Shown piece after piece: positions 5,798 through 12,729 of a stretch of DNA of 12,991 bases (positions within the stretch are counted from its first letter, which is position 1; every line of letters begins with the position of its first letter). The stretch is taken from positions 1 through 12,991 of the forward strand of contig JAHLFD010000241.1 in assembly GCA_018883975.1 (NCBI GenBank), written 5' to 3'. The position numbers and the translations under genes are program-made. This DNA comes from Zhenhengia stercoravium (lineage in GTDB: Bacteria > Bacillota > Clostridia > Lachnospirales > Cellulosilyticaceae). The notes below the pieces were generated by a model. That model was not told the origin of the DNA, did no database searches, and saw nothing but the letters and a program-made list of their open reading frames with translations.

Positions 5798-6601
5798 TTA
5801 TTTAGGTTGTTTACCGATGTAAGCTAAAATACCACCATCTACATAAAGTACATGCCCATTAACAAAATCCGAAGCATTAGACGCAAGGAAGATAGCTGGC
5901 CCCATTAAATCCCCTGGTGTTCCCCAACGTGCTGCTGGTGTCTTAGCAATAATAAATTGATCAAATGGATGTCTTGTATTATCAGGTTGTAATTCTCTAA
6001 GTGGTGCTGTCTGTGGTGTTGCAATATAACCAGGTCCAATACCATTACACTGAATGTTAAACTCACCATATTCAGAAGCTATATTCTTAGTAAGCATCTT
6101 AAGTCCACCCTTAGCTGCTGCATAGGCAGATACAGTTTCACGACCTAGTTCGCTCATCATAGAGCAGATATTAATGATTTTCCCGCCACCTTTTTGAATC
6201 ATAGATGGAATAACTGCTTTTGATACAATAAAAGGAGCATTTAAATCTACATCTATTACCTGTCTAAAGTCCTTAGCACTCATCTCATGCATAGGTATTC
6301 TTTTAATGATCCCTGCATTATTCACTAAAATATCAATGATACCTACTTGTTCTTCAATGGTATTTACCATCATGCCTACAGCTTCTTCATCTGTTACATC
6401 ACATACGTAACCATGTGCCTTGATCCCCTCTGCTGTATAAGCTTCTAATGCCTTATCTACTTTCTCCTGATCTAGGTCATTAAAACAAATGGTTGCACCC
6501 GCCTTAGCATAAGCTTTAGCAATAGCAAAACCAATGCCGTAAGATGCACCTGTTACAAGAGCAATCTTACCTTCTAACGAAAAACTGTTCATAATACTCA
6601 T
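5798..6601 (-). CDS. kduD: 2-keto-3-deoxygluconate (gluconate 5-) dehydrogenase, SDR family
   Basis: 267 aa, a classical short-chain dehydrogenase. The coenzyme motif TGASYGIG is at 17-24, the acidic FNDLD at the end of the second strand (D42) fits NAD(H), and NNAG is at 94-97. The catalytic tetrad is N121, S147, Y160 and K164. The C-terminus (GYIATPQTAPLREL, HPFDQFIIAKTPAARWGTP, YVDGGILAYIGKQP) is typical of the proteins annotated gluconate 5-dehydrogenase in Firmicutes, which in uronate clusters act as KduD. Next to kduI, the likely reaction is reduction of 2,5-diketo-3-deoxygluconate to 2-keto-3-deoxygluconate in the cytoplasm. ATG 6599-6601 has AAGGAGG about 7 nt upstream. It lies 33 bp after kduI and 12 bp before the discoidin-like gene. 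Gluconate/5-ketogluconate activity is the alternative. Confidence 0.92.
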   Translation of the reverse strand: MSIMNSFSLEGKIALVTGASYGIGFAIAKAYAKAGATICFNDLDQEKVDKALEAYTAEGIKAHGYVCDVTDEEAVGMMVNTIEEQVGIIDILVNNAGIIKRIPMHEMSAKDFRQVIDVDLNAPFIVSKAVIPSMIQKGGGKIINICSMMSELGRETVSAYAAAKGGLKMLTKNIASEYGEFNIQCNGIGPGYIATPQTAPLRELQPDNTRHPFDQFIIAKTPAARWGTPGDLMGPAIFLASNASDFVNGHVLYVDGGILAYIGKQPK

Positions 6602-6634
6602 CTTGCATCCTCCTTGCTTTCTAATCTTATATCA

Positions 6635-7495
6635 TTAACGAAGTGCCTTATTCTCTACGGCATCCATATCTGTAAACTCTTGATTTTCTCCTACCATGCC
6701 CCAAATAAACGTATAGGCTCTTGAACCACTTCCTGCATGAATAGACCAGCTTGGTGAAATAACTGCTTCTTCATTTCTTACGACAAGATGTCTTGTTTCT
6801 TGTGGCTCGCCCATATAGTGCATGACAAAAGCATCCTCTGGCATTTCAAAGTAGAGGTAAACTTCCATACGCCTATCATGTGTATGGCAAGGCATTGTGT
6901 TCCATACACTTCCTGGTTTTAGGGCTGTCATCCCCATAACCAGTTGGCAACTTTGTACTTGCCCTGGAAGGATGTATTTATTAATGACACGATGATTGGA
7001 TTCTTCTAAGCATCCAAGTTCTACTTTATTTTCATCTTTAATAATCACTGTATCTTCTGAAGCTTCACCTTCCATTTTAATAGCTACAGTAGGATATGAA
7101 GTATGTGCTGGCGCACTGTTTAAGTAAAATTTAGCAGGCTCTGCCCCATCTACACTTGCAAAGACAATATCCTCTGCACCTTTCCCTATGTACATACCAT
7201 CTTTGTAATCTAATGTATAAACTTTACCATCTACTGTCACTGTTCCCTTGCCACCTACGTTGATAATCCCCATTTCTCTTCTTTCTAAGAAATAGTTAGC
7301 ACGAAGCTCAGCTCCTGCTGTAAGTGTAAGAGGCTCTACTGGCACAGCTGCTCCTGTAATAATACGATCAATATGGCTATAAACTAATTTGATTTCCCCT
7401 GGTATAAATAAATCTTGAATTAAAAATTCCTCTCTTAAACGATCTGTTGTATAGTACTTAACGTCCTTTGGAGATGATGCTGTTCTAACTTCCAT
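6635..7495 (-). CDS. kduI: 5-keto-4-deoxyuronate isomerase
   Basis: 286 aa, close to the usual length of about 278. It is a bicupin with the metal ligands H204, H206 and E211 in MPCHTHDRRMEVYLYFE and H253 in WSIHAGSGSRAYTFIWGM, matching H196, H198, E203 and H245 of the E. coli enzyme. KduI converts 5-keto-4-deoxyuronate, formed from unsaturated uronates released by pectate, alginate-type or glycosaminoglycan lyases, to 2,5-diketo-3-deoxygluconate. It is the first gene of the operon kduI-kduD-discoidin-like. ATG 7493-7495 has AAAGGAA 9 nt before it. Divergent from it at 7679 is an AraC-type gene, the obvious candidate regulator. Confidence 0.95.
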   Translation of the reverse strand: MEVRTASSPKDVKYYTTDRLREEFLIQDLFIPGEIKLVYSHIDRIITGAAVPVEPLTLTAGAELRANYFLERREMGIINVGGKGTVTVDGKVYTLDYKDGMYIGKGAEDIVFASVDGAEPAKFYLNSAPAHTSYPTVAIKMEGEASEDTVIIKDENKVELGCLEESNHRVINKYILPGQVQSCQLVMGMTALKPGSVWNTMPCHTHDRRMEVYLYFEMPEDAFVMHYMGEPQETRHLVVRNEEAVISPSWSIHAGSGSRAYTFIWGMVGENQEFTDMDAVENKALR

Positions 7496-7607
7496 TTTAT
7501 CGATTCCTTTCTCATAAAGTTATTGTTCTTTCTTAAGTCTAGCATACTATAATCTCAATTTCTTGGTATTTACGATTAGAAATGTGGCAAATTTTGAACT
7601 CTTTTAC
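7496..7607 (-). promoter_or_regulatory. Upstream region of kduI, probably activator-dependent
   Basis: The best reverse-strand -10 box is TATAGT (forward 7546-7551), about 50 nt before the kduI ATG. At 17 bp upstream the -35 position reads CGTAAA, far from TTGACA. A fair -10 without a -35 fits a promoter that needs an activator, and the divergent AraC-family protein is the likely one. I could not define repeated operator half-sites with confidence. Confidence 0.4.
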
Positions 7608-7636
7608 TTGATGTTATATTTTTATTCACTTATAAT
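7608..7636 (+). promoter_or_regulatory. Sigma-A promoter of the AraC-family gene
   Basis: TTGATG (7608-7613), a 17-bp spacer and a perfect TATAAT (7631-7636). The predicted transcript starts near 7643, giving a 35-nt leader with AAGGAGG at 7666-7672 before ATG 7679. The regulator thus has a near-consensus promoter, unlike the divergent kduI. Confidence 0.75.
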
Positions 7637-7678
7637 AAATTAAACAATTCTACATTTTTAGCAATAAGGAGGATTTCT

Positions 7679-8530
7679 ATGGAAGAATTATCTTCTTGCA
7701 AACTTGCTATGGAAAATTGCATCCAACAAAAGTACTTTTCTATCGCACATCTCTATAAAGAAGAAAAAGCCATGAATATGCATATTCATGACTGTTATGA
7801 AATCTATTATTCTATTTCTGGCGGTAAGCAATTTCTTATTGATAATCAATTCTACACTATTCAGCCAGGTGATGTATTTGTGATGAATCAATACGAAAGC
7901 CATTACTTAACCCAAATTGACTCCGAAATCCATGAAAGAATCGTAATAGCCATACATCCTGATTTTCTTAAACAGCTCTCATCCGTCCAGACAGATTTAA
8001 GCGAATGTTTTACAAAACGTACTTTAGGCTTTTCTCATAAGCTTTCACTAACTAAAGAACAGCAGAATCAATTTCTCTACTACACCAAGAAGATTACCTC
8101 TATCGAGGGGTATGGACAAGATTTAGCAGAGCGCGCCACCTTTATTCAACTTATGCTGCTTCTTAATGCCACTTACCAGTCTACAGCTGAAAGTAGTATA
8201 GCCTTAAAACCTAATAAACAAGTTGATGAAATACTCGCCTACATTAACCAAAACATCTATGAGATGCTTACCATTGAAGATTTAGCTAGTCACTTCTTCC
8301 TCAGCAGTTCTTACATCTGTCGCATGTTTAAATCGGCTACAGGTATGACTATTAATAAATATATTACTGCAAGAAGAATTAGTATTGCCAAATCTCTTCT
8401 AGCTGATGGTCTTAGCGTTAATGAAGTCTGTATCAGATGCGGTTACAATGATTATAGCAATTTTGTTAAAACCTTTAATAAAGCTGTAGGCATGTCTCCA
8501 AAAAAATATGCACAAGTTTGTGTACTGTAA
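7679..8530 (+). CDS. AraC/XylS-family transcriptional regulator, likely of the kdu operon
   Basis: 283 aa. An N-terminal cupin-type sensor covers about 20-110, with HIHDCYEIYYSISGG (35-49) and IQPGDVFVMNQYESHYL (61-77). A linker rich in Q/E/L follows, and then a C-terminal double helix-turn-helix (about 180-283). The first HTH is TIEDLASHFFLSSSYICRMFK and the second is SVNEVCIRCGYNDYSNFVKTF, closing with GMSPKKYA. Proteins of this build bind sugars or sugar acids and usually activate adjacent genes. The divergent kduI promoter lacks a good -35, so activation by a uronate-pathway intermediate is the natural inference. The ATG at 7679 is fixed by AAGGAGG 6 nt upstream. Confidence 0.9.
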   Translation: MEELSSCKLAMENCIQQKYFSIAHLYKEEKAMNMHIHDCYEIYYSISGGKQFLIDNQFYTIQPGDVFVMNQYESHYLTQIDSEIHERIVIAIHPDFLKQLSSVQTDLSECFTKRTLGFSHKLSLTKEQQNQFLYYTKKITSIEGYGQDLAERATFIQLMLLLNATYQSTAESSIALKPNKQVDEILAYINQNIYEMLTIEDLASHFFLSSSYICRMFKSATGMTINKYITARRISIAKSLLADGLSVNEVCIRCGYNDYSNFVKTFNKAVGMSPKKYAQVCVL

Positions 8531-8542
8531 TTAAATAATCAT

Positions 8543-8580
8543 ATAGCCTCTTAACAGGTATATTTTATCTTTTTTTATAA
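8543..8580 (+). terminator. Weak terminator-like hairpin after the AraC-family gene
   Basis: ATAGCCT (8543-8549) can pair with AGGTAT (8556-8561) through one bulge around CTTAAC, and a T-rich tract including seven Ts lies at 8571-8577. The stem is short, so some readthrough into the spore coat gene at 8622 is likely. The left arm has a second possible partner, the downstream ribosome binding site. Confidence 0.4.
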
Positions 8581-8616
8581 ATAATAACCTTATACGTTTT
8601 TAATAAAGGAGGCTAT
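8543..8616 (+). repeat. Inverted repeat able to mask the spore coat gene's ribosome binding site
   Basis: ATAGCCTC at 8543-8550 is a perfect complement of GAGGCTAT at 8609-8616. That right arm overlaps the Shine-Dalgarno AAAGGAGG (8605-8612) of the gene starting at 8622. Pairing extends with a one-base bulge (CTT against AAGG). It would matter only on transcripts that start upstream of 8543, for example readthrough from the regulator gene. Confidence 0.4.
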
Positions 8617-8621
8617 TTACT

Positions 8622-9080
8622 ATGGCATTAACTCAAAAAGAAGACTCACTCATTAAAGATTTACAAGATCAAGAAAAGCTTTGTATTGATAAATACAATT
8701 ATTATGCTGAAGCTGCTAAGGACCAAGAACTTAAAAATCTATTTAATAGACTTAAAACCAATGAACAAGACCACTTTAATGCACTTTCTCAAATCCTTAA
8801 CAATGAAACAAGTAGCGTTAATTATGAACGTTTAAACGCATCTCAATATTCCCCTAAAACAACCTATGATAATACCTGTAATGCAGCAGATAAAGAACAT
8901 GACAAATTCCTTTGTACTGACTGTATTGCTACAGAAAAATATGTTTCATCTGCTTATAATAATGACTTATTTCAATTTGCATCCACTAATGTTCGTGAAG
9001 TTTTAAATCATATTCAAACAGATGAACAAAATCATGCTGAAATGATTTATAAATATAAAAGTATGAATGGCATGTCTTAA
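8622..9080 (+). CDS. Ferritin-like spore coat protein with a complete di-iron ligand pattern
   Basis: 152 aa, all-helical, of the small clostridial spore coat family that begins MALTQKE. Two halves mirror each other. Helix one has E18 (KDLQDQEKLC), helix two E48-x-x-H51 (TNEQDHFNAL), helix three E105 (IATEKYVSSAY) and helix four E135-x-x-H138 (TDEQNHAEMI). This is the ligand set of ferritin-like carboxylate-bridged di-iron proteins. Between the halves, 65-100 is a polar linker with C86, C98 and C101 (CTDC). Family members are found in the coats of Clostridia spores; metal binding or oxidase activity in this one is inference. ATG 8622 follows AAAGGAGG by 9 nt. I see no clear sporulation-sigma promoter. 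A strong terminator follows. Confidence 0.8.
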   Translation: MALTQKEDSLIKDLQDQEKLCIDKYNYYAEAAKDQELKNLFNRLKTNEQDHFNALSQILNNETSSVNYERLNASQYSPKTTYDNTCNAADKEHDKFLCTDCIATEKYVSSAYNNDLFQFASTNVREVLNHIQTDEQNHAEMIYKYKSMNGMS

Positions 9081-9091
9081 ATAAAATACTA

Positions 9092-9131
9092 AAAAGACCT
9101 GATAGCCTCTTCATGGTGTATCAGGTCTTTT
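9092..9131. terminator. Bidirectional terminator between spore coat and GH31 genes
   Basis: AAAAGACCTGATA (9092-9104) pairs perfectly with 9119-9131 over 13 bp around a 14-nt loop. It ends in TTTT forward and has an A-run on the left that gives a T-run for the reverse GH31 gene (stop at 9152). The loop contains GCCTCTT, which is complementary to the Shine-Dalgarno region of the gene it ends. Confidence 0.88.
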
Positions 9132-9151
9132 GCTTATATATAGTATCTTTT

Positions 9152-10687
9152 TTAATGCATTCTTTCAAAAATAGGTAATCTCTCTAATGGTACGTCTACA
9201 GTTATTCTGCAAGGTCCTTCTACCACTAGGCCGTCATCACCTAACCACTTACCTGTTGGGAAAGAAACTTCTCTAGCCGTAGCCCCTTTTTCTAATACTG
9301 GTGCTACTAAATATTGATCTCCTAGCATAAATTGGTCGATGATAAGTTCTAAGCCCTCTTCTGGGAATTCATAAGCCATGTATCTTACAATAGGCTCTAC
9401 GCTTTTGCTTGCCTCTGTAGCTAACGCATAAATATAGTCTGCGTATTTAACATGTAGCCAAGCCGCTGCCTTACAAGCTTCAAACTTTTCTTGGCTAAGC
9501 ACTCTCCATGGTGCTGCTGAGAATTGGAGCATTGGCATAAGTGCTGCACACTGTGCGTATCTTACAAAAAGTTCTTGGTCTAGATTCTGACTACCATCTA
9601 AGAAGTCTGTGTAGCTACCTCCCCCTATCATATCAGGACAAGTATAGGCATAACCTAATATACCTTGTGTAAGCTGATTTGGAATAAGTGAAGATAAACC
9701 ATTACTATTCCAGCTATGACTCTTATCTGCTAAACGTTGCACAAGATGTGTACCTGCCATTTTATAGCAAGCACGGTATTCATTATATGGATACTCCAAG
9801 CCAAACTGTGCCCATAACTCACATTGCTTATTAGCATCTACATTGCCATAAGTTACATCTTCATCTGAATAATACATAGCATCTCCAGCATCAAATTTAA
9901 AACCATCTATGCCATAAGTATCCATTAAATATTGACATTGTTCCTTCATCCAAGCTACTGCTCCTGGGTGACTTAAATCAAGAACGCCTGAATAGCCATT
10001 CCACCATTCTTTAAGAGATACCTCACCTTTTGCATTTTTTACAAGATAACCCTTATCTCTTAACTGTCTAAATTCTAAGCTATCTGGTGAAATAAATGGA
10101 CAACACCAAAGCATGACTTCAAACCCAAGCTCATGTAAACGGTCTACCATAGCTTTAGGGTTAGGGAATCTAGCACCATTAAAACGCCATCTCCCATAGT
10201 ACTCACTCCAGCTATCATCAATCATGATAATACCTACAGGCATATTTTGTTCAACAATGCTTGTGGCATATTTTAAAACATCTTCTTGGTTTTGATTATA
10301 AATGAGCTCAATCCATGTATTATATTGAGGTTTTACAAAAAAGTCTTTTGGTGGCACAATACCGTTACCTGCAAAACACTTTTGTGCTATCCCTTTAAAG
10401 GCCTCTTTTAAAGTTGTCCCAAACTCATAAAGCTGTACTTCTCCCTTATAACTTTGGATTTCAATTTTGCCCTCTGCTACTTTTAATTTAAATCCTTCTT
10501 CACACCAAATAGCACGTCCTTTACTTGAAACAAGTAAAGTATTTACTTGATTTACACCCTTGTAATGGTTCACATCTACCTCATAGGTAGATCCTCTATG
10601 TAAAGGATACATCACCCAGCTATTTACCTCTGGTCCATACCAATATTCATCTTGTTTCATTTCAAAAATGTATGTCTTATATGCCAT
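9152..10687 (-). CDS. Glycoside hydrolase family 31 enzyme (alpha-glycosidase), intracellular
   Basis: 511 aa from ATG 10685-10687. The frame extends six codons to an ATG at 10705, but AGGAG lies between the two and serves 10687, so the shorter form is right. After an N-terminal beta-domain (about 1-110) the (beta/alpha)8 barrel shows QYNTWIELIYNQNQ, IIMIDDSW, VMLWCCPFISPDS and GIDGFKFDAGD. The Asp of KFD (D266) is the expected nucleophile, and the Asp in RLADKSHSW (D321) is the likely acid/base. QFMLGDQYLVAPVLEKG is the usual GH31 C-terminal motif. No signal peptide is present, so it acts on imported oligosaccharides. The motif set is unlike classic alpha-glucosidases or xylosidases and nearer, in my reading, to the MYORG/alpha-galactosidase-like branch, so the sugar specificity is open. 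It has its own promoter. Confidence 0.88.
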   Translation of the reverse strand: MAYKTYIFEMKQDEYWYGPEVNSWVMYPLHRGSTYEVDVNHYKGVNQVNTLLVSSKGRAIWCEEGFKLKVAEGKIEIQSYKGEVQLYEFGTTLKEAFKGIAQKCFAGNGIVPPKDFFVKPQYNTWIELIYNQNQEDVLKYATSIVEQNMPVGIIMIDDSWSEYYGRWRFNGARFPNPKAMVDRLHELGFEVMLWCCPFISPDSLEFRQLRDKGYLVKNAKGEVSLKEWWNGYSGVLDLSHPGAVAWMKEQCQYLMDTYGIDGFKFDAGDAMYYSDEDVTYGNVDANKQCELWAQFGLEYPYNEYRACYKMAGTHLVQRLADKSHSWNSNGLSSLIPNQLTQGILGYAYTCPDMIGGGSYTDFLDGSQNLDQELFVRYAQCAALMPMLQFSAAPWRVLSQEKFEACKAAAWLHVKYADYIYALATEASKSVEPIVRYMAYEFPEEGLELIIDQFMLGDQYLVAPVLEKGATAREVSFPTGKWLGDDGLVVEGPCRITVDVPLERLPIFERMH

Positions 10688-10722
10688 CTTTAAAAGTCTC
10701 CTCATTATAAAATATGCTGAAT

Positions 10723-10751
10723 ATTATAGCTGTTTAATGCCTTAGAGTCTA
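10723..10751 (-). promoter_or_regulatory. Sigma-A promoter of the GH31 gene
   Basis: On the reverse strand TAGACT (forward 10746-10751), a 17-bp spacer and a perfect TATAAT (forward 10723-10728) lie about 36 nt before the GH31 start codon. The gene is therefore transcribed on its own rather than with the glycerate kinase region further upstream. Confidence 0.7.
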
Positions 10752-10812
10752 TGTCTTTATGTGGGAAGATTTTGTAGTTATGTTGTTTTTTATAAAAATC
10801 TATACATTTTAT

Positions 10813-11358
10813 TTAAGATTTTTTATTAAACTTTTTCTTGATAAACACTACTAATAAAATAAGAGCACTTATACAGGCTATAACTCCCCCTATCACATGT
10901 TAGATATAAGGCTCCTTAGTAATGCTTTGGGTAATAGCTTCAAAAGATAAGCCCGTCTTACCCCCCTTAGATATACTTTCTCCTATATACATAGTATAAG
11001 GTAACACTTTACCATCTGCTTTAACCCTAATAGCATTGGCATTCATGCTTTTAAGCTCTCCAGTAAAGGGGAATGCCATCTGCACTGTGCATGCCTCTTT
11101 ACTGGAGGATTTTTAAAAGTATATGTGGCTGTTACCTGCGCTGCAATGGTGTTGTCGTCCGATTCTTCCTCAACCTCAAATAAAAGTTGTTCTTCTAATA
11201 CCTTAATAGGTGTCTCTTTGTCAACAGCTAAAATCTCCCCCGCCATCGTTCCTTCCCAGTAAGTAGGCCCTGAATTTGCATAAAGGACTTGCATACTGAA
11301 TACCCACGCCACCACTATAGCGTAAAATTTTGATAAATTTCTTATAGCTTCTCCCCAT
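10813..11358 (-). pseudogene. Broken gene for an exported, membrane-anchored protein of unknown function
   Basis: Several reading-frame pieces line up in order on the reverse strand. From about 11330 inward, FYAIVVAWVFSMQVLYANSG is a signal-peptide-like segment followed by PTYWEGTMAGEILAVDKE and ...QVTATYTFKNPP. Near 11100 the frame shifts: KEACTVQMAFPFTGELKS continues in the next frame to SITKEPYI and a TAA at 10900-10902. Past that stop the same frame continues as a transmembrane helix (VIGGVIACISALILLVVFI) with a KKKFNKK tail and TAA at 10813. A usable ATG (11356-11358) is in yet another frame. So there are probably two frameshifts and one stop, and perhaps an internal deletion before the membrane anchor. 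It begins 12 bp after the glycerate kinase stop. I do not know the family's function. Confidence 0.65.
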
Positions 11359-11370
11359 ATTCTTAATCTC

Positions 11371-12519
11371 TTATTCTACTCTCTTACAGACACTAACTAA
11401 CTTAAAAATCTGCTCGGTTGTCTGCGTCATATTCTTTAAAGCATTTTCCCTGTTCGTAGCTTCTTCTAAACTCATAGCACTATTGATAATGGAAAAATAG
11501 GCATCTATACCTTCTTCATTACATTTCTTAGCTTCTTGCGCAAGAGCACCTGCTAGGCCTATTACAGGTAAGTTATATTTTTTAGCTAGTTTTGCAACAC
11601 CTATAGGTGCCTTTCCCATAGCCGTTTGATCATCAAGCCTACCTTCTCCTGTTATAACAAGATCTGCATCCTTTATAGCTTCTTCTAACTGGGTTTCCTT
11701 TAAAATAATTTGTATACCTGATTCCAACTTTCCACCTAAAAAAGCCATAAAACCAAAGCCTAACCCACCTGCTGCGCCTGCCCCTTCTACCTGTGAGAAA
11801 TCCTCACCTAAAAACTCTCTTGTCACTTTGGCAAAATGCTTAAGTCCCGCGTCTAAATGCGCTACAATTTCTGGCGTTGCCCCTTTTTGTGGACCATAAA
11901 TGAAAGCTGCTCCATTAGGGCCATATAAAGGATTATTCACATCACAAGCTATCTGGAATTCACACGCTTTAAGCTCTGCTAAAACATTAGTCTCATCAAT
12001 GTGATGTACCCTTTCAAGGGCCTGACCACCTTCTCCAACATCTTGCCCCTTACTATCTAAAAATTGATACCCTAATGCCTTAAGCATACCAATACCCGCA
12101 TCATTGGTCGCACTGCCGCCAATACCTACTATAAATTTTCTACATCCTTTTTCCATACAAACTTTAATCATTTCTCCAACACCATAAGTGGTTGTATAAA
12201 GTGGATTACGTTTTTCTTCTGGCACACTAGGAAGTCCTGCTGCCTGTGCCATTTCTATAACTGCCATATTTTGATCAGGTATGATTCCATATGTAGCTTC
12301 TACCGCTAGACCAATAGGCCCTATAACCTGCTGCGTGCATAGTACACCGCCCATTCCACTTACTAGTGCCTCGGTTGTTCCTTCCCCTCCATCTGCTAAA
12401 GGCTTCACCACCACCTTGGCTGATGCATCTACATTTAAAATCCCCTTTCGAATAGCTTCACCTGCTTCAATAGAAGTCAGACTTCCTTTGAGTGAATCCA
12501 TTGCTACAACTATTTTCAT
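11371..12519 (-). CDS. glxK: Glycerate 2-kinase (GarK/GlxK family)
   Basis: 382 aa, the normal length for the family that phosphorylates D-glycerate to 2-phosphoglycerate with ATP, feeding lower glycolysis. Conserved stretches in order: MDSLKGSLTS (7-16), KPLADGGEGTTEAL (39-52), VGIGGSATNDAGIGML (131-146), ACDVNNPLYGPNGA (191-204), GAGAAGGLGFGF (246-257) and VITGEGRLDDQTAMGK (288-303). ATG 12517-12519 is preceded by GAAGGGG with 8 nt spacing; the nearer AGGAG abuts the ATG and is too close. Glycerate arises from glucarate/galactarate, glyoxylate or serine breakdown. None of those genes is in the window, so the link to the kdu operon is only thematic. The broken gene at 10813-11358 follows directly and was probably co-transcribed. 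Confidence 0.93.
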   Translation of the reverse strand: MKIVVAMDSLKGSLTSIEAGEAIRKGILNVDASAKVVVKPLADGGEGTTEALVSGMGGVLCTQQVIGPIGLAVEATYGIIPDQNMAVIEMAQAAGLPSVPEEKRNPLYTTTYGVGEMIKVCMEKGCRKFIVGIGGSATNDAGIGMLKALGYQFLDSKGQDVGEGGQALERVHHIDETNVLAELKACEFQIACDVNNPLYGPNGAAFIYGPQKGATPEIVAHLDAGLKHFAKVTREFLGEDFSQVEGAGAAGGLGFGFMAFLGGKLESGIQIILKETQLEEAIKDADLVITGEGRLDDQTAMGKAPIGVAKLAKKYNLPVIGLAGALAQEAKKCNEEGIDAYFSIINSAMSLEEATNRENALKNMTQTTEQIFKLVSVCKRVE

Positions 12520-12544
12520 CTCCTACACCCCTTCTTATATTTCT

Positions 12545-12550
12545 ATTATA
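12545..12550 (-). promoter_or_regulatory. Candidate -10 box of the glycerate kinase gene
   Basis: A perfect reverse-strand TATAAT (forward 12545-12550) lies 25 nt before the glycerate kinase ATG. No good -35 is found at 16-18 bp upstream (the 17-bp position reads GATAAA), so the promoter is weak or needs an activator. The rest of 12551-12679 shows nothing I can name. Confidence 0.4.
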
Positions 12551-12679
12551 CAATGCTTTTCATAAACTTTATCATGCTTGCATCTATATCCATAACTCCA
12601 TACTTATACTCTTGCACTATCTTTACTTATAGTATATACCCATCTTTCAAACTTAATGAAGCTCTACTTATAAAAACAA

Positions 12680-12719
12680 AAGTTCACAAGCTATTTCTCG
12701 TCTCATAGCTTGTGAACTT
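12680..12719 (-). terminator. Terminator of the ABC-F remnant
   Basis: AAGTTCACAAGCTAT (12680-12694 with flanking A) pairs perfectly with 12705-12719 over 15 bp around TTCTCGTCTC. Read in reverse it is followed by TTTGTTTTTA, and it lies just beyond the stop at 12730 of the ABC-F-like frame. It still marks the end of what was once a full gene. Confidence 0.8.
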
Positions 12720-12729
12720 CTACAATCTT

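Noticed and set aside
12281..12565. 94-codon forward frame opposite the glycerate kinase start
   Set aside because: It is antisense to a clear glycerate kinase, has low-complexity Pro/Ser/Thr composition and no ribosome binding site or promoter.
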